Part shown: one piece after another, positions 1 through 15,500 of the stretch | Layout of the letters: the number at the start of each line of letters is the position of its first letter | Numbering within the stretch: the first letter of the stretch is position 1 | Program-made: the position numbers and the translations under genes | Assembly: GCA_964016885.1 (NCBI GenBank) | Contig: OZ024740.1 | Span: 4,978,865-5,042,864, forward strand | Length of the DNA: 64,000 nucleotides | Direction of reading: 5' to 3' | DNA from: Eledone cirrhosa | Lineage: Eukaryota; Mollusca; Cephalopoda; Octopoda; Eledonidae | Notes under the pieces: generated by a model | What the model was told of the DNA's origin: nothing | Database searches by the model: none | Seen by the model: the letters and a program-made list of their open reading frames with translations, nothing else

Positions 1-129
1 CCCTAATTCATAGTCTACAAATGGCTGCGATAGCTGGCACCTTCAAAATTTGCAAAACATTCTTGCGATTCAAGGGATGACAATTTCTTTTCTGTTACAA
101 ACTTGCCACCAGGAAGGTGGCCGGTCAAA

Positions 130-330
130 ATTAAGAGAAAGAGAGAACATACATATATACATACATATATATATATATGTGTGTATGTATATATATACAT
201 GCACACACAATCCATGCAAGCATGGAAGAGTCAACATAAAGATGATGATATCTATCTATATTTACATATATGTGTGTGTGTTTTCATATGTGTATGTAAA
301 CACACATATATATATCCTAGGTAAGCCATT
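130..330. repeat. TA/CA microsatellite tract
   Basis: Alternating (AT)n, (AC)n and (GT)n runs with little else. A short SINE tail (separate entry) is embedded in it. No coding potential. Confidence 0.8.
205..250 (+). mobile_element. SINE 3' tail fragment
   Basis: The tract CCATGCAAGCATGGAAGAG followed by GATGATGAT is the 3' tail of the cephalopod tRNA-derived SINE group that recurs across the window (18275, 21379, 23889, 31960, 34385, 38787). Only the tail is present, with microsatellites on both sides. Confidence 0.6.
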
Positions 331-439
331 CCAGTGAACATCGTAGAACCACTTAGAATAAAGAATTTTTTTGAGCACGAACATGCATAAAAGTTTGATC
401 TAATTCATATGCACGGATTCACACACGCTGAATCGTTAA

Positions 440-497
440 AAAAAATATAACAATATGTATATGGATGTATATATATGTATATATAATTATATATGTA

Positions 498-545
<48 letters not shown>

Positions 546-828
546 TATATATATATATATATGTATATATGTGTGTGTTTATATAATTCATATACATGCA
601 CACATATAATATACATACATGCATACACCCACACACACGCATGTGTATATTATACGTTAGATATATATATCCGTTTGTATCGTTGTACTGTGTTGTTTGC
701 TTTGTTATTTATGTTTAGGAAAAGCAAACATTAAAAGATGATTATATATACATATATATTATATATATACATATATTACATATATTACATATATTATATA
801 TATATATATGTCTATCTCTCTCTCTCTC

Positions 829-876
<48 letters not shown>

Positions 877-881
877 TAATG

Positions 882-962
<81 letters not shown>
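440..962. repeat. (TA)n microsatellite clusters
   Basis: Long (AT)n runs, purest at 505-545 and 885-962, with a (CT)n run near 811-830. Such tracts are self-complementary but have no other sign of function. The bases at 963-1037 between this and the next array are unremarkable. Confidence 0.9.
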
Positions 963-967
<5 letters not shown>

Positions 968-1037
968 TGTTTATCTCTCTATCCCTGATGCATTCTGTTT
1001 TATAAATCAATATCTTAAGTCTATACAGGGAGACTCC

Positions 1038-4000
1038 CAGACACACACACATCCCACTACACACACACATCCCACTACACACACACATCCCACTACACAC
1101 ACACATCCCACTACACACACACATCCCACTACACACACACATCCCACTACACACACATCCCACTACACACACACAGCCACTACACACACATCCCACTACA
1201 CACACACACACCCCACTACACACACACATCCCATTACACACACATCCCACTACACACACACATCCCACTACACACACACATCCCACTACACACACATCCC
1301 ACTACACACACACATCCCACTACACACACACGCCCCACTACACACACACATCCCATTACACACACATCCCACTACACACACACATCCCACTACACACACA
1401 CATCCCACTACACACACACATCCCACTACACACACATCCCACTACACACACACATCCCACTATACACACACATCCCACTACACACACACATCTCTCTACA
1501 CACACATCCCACTACACACACACATCCCACTACACACACATCCCACTACACACACACATCCCACTACACACACACACCCCACTACACACACACATCCCAT
1601 TACACACACATCCCACTACACACACACATCCCACTACACACACACACATCCCACTACACACACACATCCCACTACACACACACATCCCACTACACACACA
1701 TCCCACTACACACACACATCCCACTACACACACACATCCCACTACACACACACATCCCACTACACACACACATCCCACTACACACACACATCCACTACAC
1801 ACACATCCCACTACACACACACATCCCACTACACACACACATCCCACTACACACACACATCCCACTACACACACATCCCACTACACACACACATCCCACT
1901 ACACACACATCCCACTACACACACACATCCCACTACACACACACACCCCACTACACACACACATCCCATACACACACATCCCACTACACACACACATCCC
2001 ACTACACACACACACATCCCACTACACACACACATCCCACTACACACACACATCCCACTACACACACATCCCACTACACACACACATCCCACTACACACA
2101 CACATCCCACTACACACACACATCCCACTACACACACATCCCACTATACACACACATCCCACTACACACACATCCCACTACACACACATCCCACTACACA
2201 CACACATCCCACTACACACACACACCCCACTACACACATCCCACTACACACACATCCCACTACACACACATCCCACTACACACACACATCCCACTACACA
2301 CACACATCCCACTACACACACACATCCCATTACACACACATCCCACTACACACACACATCCCACTACACACACACATCCCACTACACACACATCCCACTA
2401 CACACACACATCCCACTACACACACACACCCCACTACACACACACATCCCATTACACACACATCCCACTACACACACATCCCACTACACACACACATCCC
2501 ACTACACACACATCCCACTACACACACACATCCCACTACACACACACACATCCCACTACACACACATCCCACTACACACACATCCCACTACACACACACA
2601 TCCCACTACACACACATCCCACTACACACACACATCCCACTACACACACACATCCTACTACACACACATCCCACTACACACACATCCCACTACACACACC
2701 ACACACATCCCACTACACACACATCCCACTACACACACACATCCCACTACACACACATCCCACTACACACACATCCCACTACACACACACATCCCACTAC
2801 ACACACACATCCCACTACACACACACATCCCACTACACACACATCCCACTACACACACATCCCACTACACACACACATCCCACTACACACACATCCCACT
2901 ACGCACACACACATCCCACTACACACACATCCCACTACACACGCATCCCACTACACACACATCCCACTACACACACACATCCCACTACACACACACATCC
3001 CACTACACACACACATCGCACTACACACACATCCCACTACACACACACATCCCACTACACACACATCCCACTACACACACACATCCCACTACACACACAT
3101 CCCACTACACACACACATCCCACTACACACACATCCCACTACACACACACATCCCACTACACACACATCCCACTACACACACACACATGCCATTACACAC
3201 ACATCCCACTACACACACACATCCCACTACACACACATCCCACTACACACACACATCCCACTACACACACATCCCACTACACACACACACATCCCACTAC
3301 ACACACATCCCACTATACACACACAACCCACTACACACACATCCCACTACACACACATCCCACTACACACACACATCCCACTACACACACACATCCCACT
3401 ACACACACACATCCCACTACACACACATCCCACTACACACACACACATCCCACTACACACACATCCCACTACACACACACCCACTACACACACATCCCAC
3501 TACACACACACATCCCACTACACACACATCCCACTACACACACACACCCCACTACACACACATCCCACTACACACACATCCCACTACACACACATCCCAC
3601 TACACACACACATCCCACTACACACACATCCCACTACACACACACATCCCACTACACACACATCCCACTGCACACACACATCCCACTACACACACACATC
3701 CCACTACACACACATCCCACTACACACACACATCCCACTACACACACACATCCCACTACACACATATCCCACTACACACACATCCCAATACACACACACA
3801 TCCCACTACACACACACATCCCACTACACACACACATCCCACTACACACACATCCCACTACACAGACATCCCACTACACACACACATCCCACTACACACA
3901 CACATCCCACTACACACACATCCCACTACACACACATCCCACTACACACACATCCCACTACACACACACATCCCACTACACACACATCCCACTACACACA

Positions 4001-6246
4001 CACATCCCACTACACACACATCCCACTACACACGCATCCACTACACACACATCCCACTACACACACACATCCCACTACACACACACATCCCACTACACAC
4101 ACACATCCCACTACACACACATCCCACTACATACACACATCCCACTACACACACATCCCACTACACACACATGCCACTACACACACACATCCCACTACAC
4201 ACACACATCCCACTATACACACACATCCCACTACACACACACATCCCACTACACACACACATCCCACTACACACACACATCCCACTACACACACATCCCA
4301 CTACACACACATCCCACTACACACACACATCCCACTACACACACACATCCCACTACACACACATCCCACTACACACACACATCCCACTACACACACATCC
4401 TACTACACACACACATCCCACTACACACACACATCCCACTACACACACACATCCCACTACACACACACACATCCCACTACACACACACATCCCACTACAC
4501 ACACACATCCCACTACACACACACATCCCATTAAACACACATCCCACTACACACACACACATCCCATTACACACACATCCCACTACACACACACACATGC
4601 CATTACACACACATCCCACTACACACACACATCCCACTACACACACACACATCCCACTACACACACATCCCACTACAGACACATCCCACTACACACACAT
4701 TCCACTACACACACACATCCCACTACACACACACATCCCACTACACACACATCCCACTACACACACACATCCCACTACACACACACATCCCATTACACAC
4801 ACATCCCACTACACACACACACATCCCATTACACACACATCCCACTACACACACACATCCCACTACACACACATCCCACTACACACACACATCCCACTAC
4901 ACACACATCCCACTACACACACACACATCCCACTACACACACATCCCACTACACACACACACATCCCACTACACACACACACATCCCACTCCACACACAT
5001 CCCACTACACACACACACATCCCACTACACACACACACATCCCACTACACACACACATCCCACTACACACACACATCCCACTACACACACACACATCCCA
5101 CTACACACACACATCCCACTACATACACACATCCCACTACACACACACATCCCACTACACACACACACATCCCACTACACACACGCATCCCACTACACAC
5201 ACACATCCCACTACACACACACATCCCACTATACACACACATCCCACTACACACACACATCCCACTACACACACACATCCCACTACACACACACATCCCA
5301 CTACACACATACACATCCCACACTACACACACACATCCCACACTACACACACACATCCCACTACACACACACATCCCACTACACACACACATCCCACTAC
5401 ACACACACATCCCACTACACACACACATCCCACTACACACACATCCCACTACACACACATCCCACTACACACACACATCCCACTACACACACACATCCCA
5501 CTACACACACATCCCACTACACACACACATCCCACTACACACACATCCTACTACACACACACATCCCACTACACACACACATCCCACTACACACACACAT
5601 CCCACTACACACACACACATCCCACTACACACACACATCCCACTACAAACACACATCCCACTACACACACACACATCCCACTAAACACACATCCCACTAC
5701 ACACACACACATCTTACTACACACACATATCACACTACACACACACACATCCCACTACACACACACATACAACTACACACACACTTCCCACTACAGACAC
5801 ACATCCCACTACACACACATCCCACTACACACACACACATCCCACTACACACACACACCCCACTACACACACATCCCACTACACACAAATTCCACTACAC
5901 ATACACACATCCCACTACACACACACACATCCCACTACACACACACACACATCCCACTACACACACATCCCACTACACACACACACATCCAACTACACAC
6001 ATCCCATAACACACACACACATCCCACTACACACACACATCCCACTACACACACACATCCCACTACACACACACACATCCCACTACACACACACACATCC
6101 CACTACACACACACACATCCCACTACGCACGCACACATCCCACTACAAACACACATCCCACTATACACACACATCCCACTACACACACATCACACTACAC
6201 ACACACACATATCCCACTACACACACACACACATCCCACTACACAG
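1038..6246. repeat. 5.2-kb C/A-rich minisatellite (16/18-bp unit)
   Basis: About 300 tandem copies of ACACACATCCCACTAC, alternating with a variant two bases longer (one extra CA). The plus strand is nearly free of G. This makes it almost stop-free, so very long open frames of the type (THTHPT)n exist on the plus strand. They are compositional artefacts. Variants include CCCATTAC, CCCACTATAC, CGCCCC and CATCTCTC. The 3' end (5700-6246) is more degenerate than the middle, as expected at an array edge. Confidence 0.95.
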
Positions 6247-6466
6247 GCACTCACACACACACATGTAGACACACAGACATGTAGACACACTCACATGTAG
6301 ACACACACACATGTAGACACACTCACATGTAGACACACTCACATGTAGACACACAGACATGTAGACACACTGACATGTAGACACACAGGCATGTAGACAC
6401 ACTAACATGTAGACACACTCACATGTAGACACAGTGACATGTAGACACAGTGACATGTAGACAGAG
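6247..6466. repeat. 16-bp CATGTAGACACACTCA array
   Basis: Roughly 13 copies of a 16-bp unit (CATGTAGACACACTCA with variants AGACATG, GTGACATG). The array directly abuts the CA minisatellite and shares its ACACAC core, so it is probably a diverged branch of it. It lies where strand composition switches from C-rich to G-rich. Confidence 0.85.
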
Positions 6467-6510
6467 AGATATATTGTTACTGTTGTACAAGTATGGAGGA
6501 ACACCTTGTG

Positions 6511-9500
6511 AAATGGATGAGGATGGTTAGATGGTTAGGAGATGGTTAGGAGATGGAAGATGGTTAGGAAGTGGAAGATGGTTAGGAGATGGTTAGGAGA
6601 TGGAAGATGGTTAGATGATGGAAGATGGTTAGGAGATGGTTAGGAATTGGAAGATGGTTAGATGATGGAAGATTGTTATGAGATTGAAGATGGTTAGGAG
6701 ATGGAATATGGTTACAAGATGGAAGATGGTTAGCAGATGGAAGACGGTTAGGAGATGGAAGATGGTTAGGAGAGGGAAGATGATTAAGAGATGGAAGATG
6801 GTTAGAAGATGGAAGATGGTTAGGAGATGGTTAGGAGATGGAAGATGATTAGGAGATGAAAGATGGTTGGATGGTGGAAGATGGTTAGGAGGTGGAAGAT
6901 GGTTAGGAGATGGTTAGGAGATGGAAGATGGTTAGAAGATGGAAGATGGTTAGGAGATGGAAGATGGTTTGAAGGTGGAAAATGGTTAGGAGATGCAAGA
7001 TGGTTAGTATTTGGAAGATGGTTAGGAGATAGTAGATGGTTAGAAGGTGGAAGATGGTTAGGAGATGGAAGATAGTTAGATAATGGAAGATGGTTAGCTA
7101 ATGGGAGCTGGTTAGGAGATGGAAGATGGTTTGATGATGGAAGATGGTTAGATTATGGGAGATGGTTAGGAGACGGGAGATGGTTAGGAGATAGTAGATG
7201 GAGAGGAGATGGTTAGAAGATGAAAGATGGTTAGGAGATCGAAGATGATAAGATGATGGAAGATGGTTAGGAGATAGTGGAAGATTGTTAGGAGATGGAA
7301 GATGTTTAGAAGATGGTTAGGAGATGGAAGATGGTTAGAAGATGGAAAATGGTTAGAAGGCAGATGATTAAGAGATGGGAGATGGTTAGAAGATGGAAGA
7401 TGGTTAAGAGATGGAAGATGGTAGGAGATGGAATATGGTTAGGAGATGGCAGATGGTTAGGAGATGGAAGATGGTTAGGAGGTGGAAGATGGTTAGGAGA
7501 TGGCTAGGAGAGGGTTAGGAGATGGAAGATGGTTAGATGATGGAAGATGGTTAGGAGATGGAAGATGGTTAGGAAGTGGAAGATTGTTAGGAGATGGTAA
7601 CAAGATGGAAAATGGTTAGTGGTTAGATGATGGAAGATGGTTAGGAGATGGAAGATGGTTAGGAGATGGAAGATGGTTAGATGATGGACGACGGTTAGAA
7701 GGTGGAAGATGGTTAGGAGACGGTTAGGAGATGGAAGATGGTTAGGAGATGGAAGATGATTAGGAGATGGAAGATGGTTAGGAGATGGTTAGGAGATGGA
7801 AGATGGTTAGGAGATGGTTAGGAGATGGAAGATGGTTAGGAGATGGAAGATGATTAGATGATGGAAGATGGTTAGGAAATGGGAGATGGTTAGGTGATGT
7901 AACATGGTTAGGAGATGGAAGATGGTTAGGAGATGATTAGGAGATGGAAGATGGTTAGGAGATTGTTAAGAGATGGAAGATGGTTAGGAGATGGAAGATG
8001 ATTAGATGATGGAAGATGGTTAGGAAGTGGAAGATGGTTAGGAGATGGAAGATGATTAGGAGATGGTTAGGAGATGGAAGATTGTTAGATGATAGAAGTT
8101 GGTTAGGAGATGGAAGATTGTTAGTAGATGGTTAGGAGATGGAAGATGGTTAGATGATGGAAGACGGTTAGGAGGTGGAAGATTGTTAGGAGATGGAAGA
8201 TGGTTAGAAGATGGGAGATCGTTAAGAGATGGAAGATGGTTAGGAGATGGAAGATGATTAGATGATGGAAGACGGTCAGGAGATGGAAGATGGTTAAGAT
8301 GTGATAGATGGTTAGGAGATGGCAGGTGTTTAGAATATGGAAGAAGGTTAGGAGATTGTTAGGAGATGGAAGATGGTTAGGAGATGGAAGATGATTAGAT
8401 GTTGGAAGATGGTTAGCAAATGGTTAAGAGATGGAAGATGGTTAGGAAGTGGAATATGGTTAGTAGATGGTTATGAGATGGAAGAGGATTAGATGATGGA
8501 AGAAGGTTAGATGATGGAAGATGGTTAGGAGATGGAAGATTATTTGATGATGGAAGATGGTTAGGAGATGGAGATGGTTAGAATATTGAAGATGGTTAGG
8601 AGATGGAAGGTGATTAGATGGATGATGGTTAGGAGATGGAAGATGGTTAGAAGATGGAAGATCGTTAGGAGATGGAAGATGGTTAGGAGATGAAAGATAG
8701 TTAGGTGGTGGCAGATGGTTAGGAGATGGAAAATGATTAGATAATGTAAGATGGTAAGAATATGGAAGATGGTTAGGAGATGGAAGATGGTTAGGAGATG
8801 GAAGATGGTTAGCAGATGGAAGATGGTTAGGAGATGGTTAGGAGATGGTTAGGATTGGAAGATGATTAAGAGATGGATGATGGTTAGGAGATGGAAGATG
8901 GTTAGATGGTGGAAGATGGTTAGGAGAAGGTTAGGAGATGGAAGATGGTTAGGAGGTGGAAGATGGTTAGATGATGGAAGACGGTTAGGAGGTGGAAGAT
9001 GGTTAGATGGTGGAAGATGGTTAGGAGATGGTTAGGAGATGAGAGACGGTTAGGAGATGGTTAGTAGATGGAAGATGGTTAGGAGGTGGAAGATGGTTAG
9101 GAGGTGGAAAATGTTTAGGAGGTGAAAGATGGTTAGGAGATGGTTAGGAGATGGCAGTTGGTTAGGAAATGGAAGATGGTTAGATTATGGAAGATGGTTA
9201 GGAGGTGGAAGATGGTTAGGAGATGGAAGATGGTTAGGAGATGGGAGATAGTTGGGAGATGGTTAGTAGGTGGAAGATGGTTAGATGATTGAAGACAGTT
9301 AGGAGGTGGATGATGGTTAGGAGATGGTTAGGATTGGAAGATGATTAGGAGATGGAAGATGGTTAGGAGATGGAAGATGGTTAGATGGTGGTAGATGGTT
9401 AGAAGATGGAAGATGGTTAGGAGGTGGAAGATTGTTAGGAGATGGAAGATAGTTAGATGACGGAAGATGGCTAGATGATGGAAGATGTTTAGAATATGGA

Positions 9501-12500
9501 AGATGTTTATAAGATGGAAGATTGTTAGGAGATGGTTAGGAGATGGAAGATGGTTAGATGATGGAAGATGGTTGGGAGGTGGAAGATGGTTAGGAGATGG
9601 AAGATGGTTAGGAGATGGAACACAATTACGAGATGGGAGATGGTTAGGATTTGGAAAATGCTTAGGTGATGGTTAGGAGATGGAAGATGGTTAGGAGGTG
9701 GAAGATGGTTAGGAGGTGGTTAGGAGATGGAAGATGGTTAGGAGATGGAAAATGGTTAGAAGATGGAAGATGGTTAGGAGATGGAAGATGGTTAGGATAT
9801 GGTTAGGAGATGGAAGATGGTTAGATGATGGAAGATGTTTAGATAATGTTAAATGGTAAGATGGAGGATGGTTATGAGATGGAAGATGGTTAGGATGTGG
9901 AAGATGGTTAGGAGATGGAAGATGTTTAGATGATGGAAGATGGTTAGGAGATTGTTAGGAGATGGAAGATGGTTAGGTGATGTAAGATGGTTAGATGATG
10001 GAAGATGGTTAGGACATGGAAGATGGTTAGATGATGGAAGATGGTTAGATGATGGAAGATGGTTAGGAGATGGAAGATGGTTAGATGATGGTAGACGGTT
10101 AGGAGGTGGAACATGGTTAGGAGATGGAACATGTTTAGGAGGTGGAAGATGGTTAGATGGTGGAAGATGGTTAGGAGATGGTTGGGAGATGGGAGATGGT
10201 TAGTAGATGGTTAGTAGGTGGAAGCTGGTTAGGAGGTGGAAGATGGTTAGGAGGTGGAAAATGTTTAGGAGGTGGAAGATGGTTAGATGGTGGAAGATGT
10301 TTAGGAGATGGTTAGGAGATGGCAGTTGGTTAGGAGATGGTTAGTAGGTGGAAGATTGTTAAGAGATGGAAGATGGTTAGAAGACGGAAGATGGTTAGAT
10401 AATGGAAGATGTTTAGAATATGGAAGATGTTTATAAGATGGAAGATTGTTAGGAGAAGGTTAGGAGAAGGAAGATGGTTAGATGATGGAAGATGATTAGG
10501 AGGTGGAAGATGGTTAGGAGATGGATGATGGTTAGGAGATGGAAGATGGTTAGAAGATGCAAGACGGCCAGGAGATGGAAGATGGTTAGGAGATGGAAGA
10601 TGGTTAGGAGACGAAAGATAGTTAGGTGGTGGCAGAAGGTTAGGAGATGGAAGATGGTTAGATAATGTAAGATGGTAAGAAGATGGAAGATGTTTAGGAG
10701 ATGGAAGATGGTTAGATGATTGAAGACAGTTAGGAGGTGGAAGATGGTTAGGAGATGGAAGATGGTAAGATGATGGAAGATGGTTAGGAGACGGAAGATG
10801 GTTAGATTATGGAAGATGGTTAGATGATGGAAGATGGTTAGGAGATGGAAGATGGTTAGATGAAGGAAGATTGTTAGGAGATGAAGATGGTTCGGAGATG
10901 GAAGATGGTTAGAATATGGAAGATGGTTAGGAGATGGTTAGGAGATGGAAGATGGTTAGATGATTGAAGACAGTTAGGAGGTGGATGATGGTTAGGAGAT
11001 GGAAGATGGTTAGGTGTTGGAACATGGTTACGGGGGTGGAAGATGGTAAGGTGATGGAAGATGGTTAGGAGATGGTTAGGAGATGGAAGATGATTAGATA
11101 ATGGAAGATAGTTAGGAGATGGAAGATGGTTAGATGATGGAAGATGGTTAGGAGGTGGAAGATGGTTAGGAGATGGAAGATGGTTAGGAGATGGAACACA
11201 ATTACGAGATGGTTAGAAGATGGAAGATGGTTAGGAGGTGGAAGATGGTTAGGAGATGTAAGAGAGTTAGGAGGTGGAGGATGGTTAGGAGATGGAAGAT
11301 GGTTAGGAGTTGCTAAGGAGATGGAAGATGGTTAGGAAGTGGAAGATTGTTAGGTGATGGTTAGGTGTTGGAAGATGGTTAGAAGATGGAGATGGTTAAG
11401 ACATGGAAGATGGCTAGGATATGGAAGATGGCTAGCAGATTGTTAGGAGATGAAGACGGTTAGATGATGGAAGACGGTTAGCAGGTGGAAGATGGTTAGG
11501 AGATGGTTAGAAGATGGAAGATGGTTAGGAGATGGAAGATGATTAGGAGATGGAAGATGGTTAGGAGATGGAAGATGATTAGGTGTTGGAACATGGTTAC
11601 GGGGGTGAAAGATGGTAAGGTGATGGAAGATGGTTAGGAGATGGTTAGGAGATGGAAGATGATTAGATAATGGAAGATAGTTAGGAGATGGAAGATGGTT
11701 AGAAGATGGAAGATGGTTAAGAGATGGAAGATGGGTAGGAGATGATTAGGAGATGGAAAATGGTTAGATGATGGAAGATGGTTAGTAGGTGGACGTTGGT
11801 TAGGAGATGGAAGATGGTTAGGAGATGGCAGATGGTTAGATGATAGAAGATTGTTAGGAAATGGTAGATGGTTACGGGGTGGAAGATGGTTAGGAGATGG
11901 AAGATGGTTAGGAGATGGAAGATGGCTAGATGATGGAAGATGGTTAGGAGATGGAAGATGGTTAGGAGATGGAAGATGGTTAGGAGATGGAATATGGTTA
12001 GGAGGGGGAGGATGGTTAGATAATATTAGATGGTAAGAAGATGGAAGATGTTTAGGAGATGGAAGATCGTTAGGATGTGGAAGATGGTCAGGAGATGGAA
12101 GATGTTTAGATGATGGAATATGGTTAAGAGATTGTTAGGAGATGGAAGATGGTTAGAAGATGGAAGATGGTTAGGAGATGGAAGATGGTTAGGAGATGTT
12201 TAGGAGATGGAAGATGGTTAGATGATGGAAGATGTTTAGGAGATGGAAGATAGTTAGGAGATGAAAGATGATTAGGAGATGGAAGATGGTTAGCAGATGG
12301 CAGATGGTTAGATGATGGAAGATGGTTACGAGATGGTAGATGGTTTCGGGTTGGAAGCTGGTTAGGTGATGGAACATGGTTAGGAAATGGTTAGGAGATG
12401 GAAGATGGTTAGGAGATGGAAGATGGTTAGGAGATGGAAGAAGGTTAGGAGATGGTTATGAGATGGAAGATTGTTAGGAGATGGTGAGGAGATGGAAGAT

Positions 12501-15500
12501 GTTTAGGAAGTGGAAGATTATTAGGAGATGGTTAGGAGATAGAAGCTGCTTAAGAGATGGAAGATGGTTAGGAAGTGGAAGATTGTTAGGCGATGGCTAG
12601 GAGGTGGCTAGGAGATGGAAGATGGTTAGGAGATGGTTAGGAGATGGAAGATGGTTCCATGATGGAAGATGGTTCCATGATGGAAGATGGTTAGGAGATG
12701 GAACATCGTTAGGAGATGGAAGATGGTTAGATGATGGAAGACGGTAGGCGGTGGAAGATGGTTAGGAGATGGTTAGGAGATGGAAGATAATTAGGAGATG
12801 GAAGATTGTTAGGAGATGGAAGATGGTTAGGAGATGGAATATGGTTAGAAGATGGAAGATGGTTAGGAGATGGAAGATTGTTAGGAAGTGGAAGATTGTT
12901 AGGAGATCGTTAGGAGATGGAGGCTGGTTACATGATGGAAGATGCTTAGGAGATGCAAGATGGTTAGTTGATGGAAGACGGTTAGGAGGTAGAAGATGGT
13001 TAGGAGATGGTTTGGAGATGGAGGATGGTTAGGAGATGGAAGATGATTAGGAGATGGAAGATGGTTAGGAGATGGAAGATGCTCCGGAGAGGGAAGATGA
13101 TTAGATGATGGAAGATGGTTAGGATATGGAAGATGGTTAGATTATGGAAGACTGTTAGGAGATGGAAGATGGTTAGGAGATGGAAGATGGTTAGGAAGTG
13201 GAAGATGATTAGATGATGGAAGATGGTTAGGAAATGGTTAAAGATGGAAAATGGTTAGGAAGTGGACGATGGTTAGGAGATGGTAGGAGATGGAAGATGG
13301 TTAGATGATGGAAGATGGTTAGGAGTTGTAAGATGGTTAGATGATGGAAGATTGTTAGATGATGGAAGATGGTTGGGAGATGGTTAGGAGATGGAAGATG
13401 GTTTGATGATAGAAGATGGTTAAGAGATGGTCGATGGTTAGATGATGGAAGATGGTTAGGAGATGGAAGATCGTTAGATGATGGAAGATTGTTAGGAGAT
13501 GAGGATGGTTAGTAGATGGGGATGGTTAGGATGTGGAAGATGGTTAGGAGATGGAAGAGGGTTAAAATATGGAAGATGTTTAGGAGATGGTTAGGAGAGG
13601 GAAGCTGGTTAGATGATTGAAGACAGTTAGGAGGTAGACGATGGTTAGGAGTTGGTTAGGAGATGGAAGATGGTTAGATGGTTGAAGACGGTTAGGAGAT
13701 AGTTAGGAGATGGAAGATGGTTAGATGGTTGAAGACGGTTAGGAGATAGTTAGGAGATGGAAGATGGTTAGGAGGTGGAAGATGGCTAGATGATGGTTAG
13801 GAGATGGAAGATAATTAGATGATGGAAGATGGTTAGGAGGTAGAGATGGTTCGGAGATGAAAGATGATTAGGAGATGGAAGATGGTTAGGAGATGAAAGA
13901 TGATTAGTAGATGAAAGATGGTTAGCAGATGGCAGATGGTTAGATGATGGAAGATGGTTAGGAGATGGAAGATGGTTAGTAGATGGAATATGTTTAGAAG
14001 AAGGATGATGGTTAGGAGATGGAAGATGTTTAGTAGATGGTTAGGAGATGGATGCTGATTAGATGATGGAAGATGGTTAGGAGATGGAAGATGGTTAGAA
14101 GAAGGATGATGGTTAGGAGATGGAAGATGTTTAGTAGATGGTTAGGAGATGGATGCTGATTAGATGACGGAAGATGGTTAGTAGATGGAAGATGGTTAGG
14201 AGATGGTTAGGAGATTGTTAGGAGATGGGAGATGGTTAGGAGATGGAAGATGATTAGATGATGGAAGATGGTTAGGAGATGGTTAGGAGATGGAACATTG
14301 TTAGGAGATGGAAGATGATTAGGGGATGGAAGATGGTTAGCAGATGGAAGATGGTTAGAAGATGGAAGATCGTTAGGAGATGGAAGATGGTTAGGAGATC
14401 GAAGATGATTAGATGATGGAAGACAGCCAGGAGATGGAAGATGGTTAGGAGATGGAAGATGGTTAGGAGATGAAAGATAGTTAGGTGGTGGCAGATAGTT
14501 AGGAGATGGAAGATGATTAGATAATGTAAGATGGTAAGAAGATGGAAGATGGTTAGGAGATGGAAGATGGTTAGGATGTGGAAGATGGTTAAGAGATGGA
14601 AGATGTTTAGAATATGGAAGATGGTTAGGCGATTGTTAGCAGATGGAAGATGGTTAGATGATGGAAGATGGTTAGGAAATGGTTAGGAGATGAAAGATGG
14701 TTAGGAAGTGGAAGATGGTTAGGAGATGTTTAGGAGATGGAAGGTGGTTAGATGATGGAAGATGGCTAGGAGATGGAAGATGGTTAGATGATGGAAGATG
14801 GTTAGGAGATGGAAGATTGTTAGGAAGTGGAAGATTGTTAGGAGATCGTTAGGAGATGGAGGCTGGTTACATGATGGAAGATGCTTAGGAGATGCAAGAT
14901 GGTTAGTTGATGGAAGACGGTTAGGAGGTAGAAGATGGTTAGGAGATGGTTTGGAGATGGAGGATGGTTAGGAGATGGAAGATGATTAGGAGATGGAAGA
15001 TGGTTAGGAGATGGAAGATGCTCCGGAGATGGAAGATGATTAGATGATGGAAGATGGTTAGGATATGGAAGATGGTTAGATTATGGAAGACTGTTAGGAG
15101 ATGGAAGATGGTTAGGAGATGGAAGATGGTTAGGAAGTGGAAGATGATTAGATGATGGAAGATGGTTAGGAAATGGTTAAAGATGGAAAATGGTTAGGAA
15201 GTGGACGATGGTTAGGAGATGGTAGGAGATGGAAGATGGTTAGATGATGGAAGATGGTTAGGAGTTGTAAGATGGTTAGATGATGGAAGATTGTTAGATG
15301 ATGGAAGATGGTTGGGAGATGGTTAGGAGATGGAAGATGGTTTGATGATAGAAGATGGTTAAGAGATGGTCGATGGTTAGATGATGGAAGATGGTTAGGA
15401 GATGGAAGATCGTTAGATGATGGAAGATTGTTAGGAGATGAGGATGGTTAGTAGATGGGGATGGTTAGGATGTGGAAGATGGTTAGGAGATGGAAGAGGG

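Noticed and set aside
879..6009. Plus-strand frames of up to 1,601 residues, (THTHPT)n
   Set aside because: The DNA is a G-free minisatellite in which stops hardly occur; several frames are open at once and there is no non-repeat domain.
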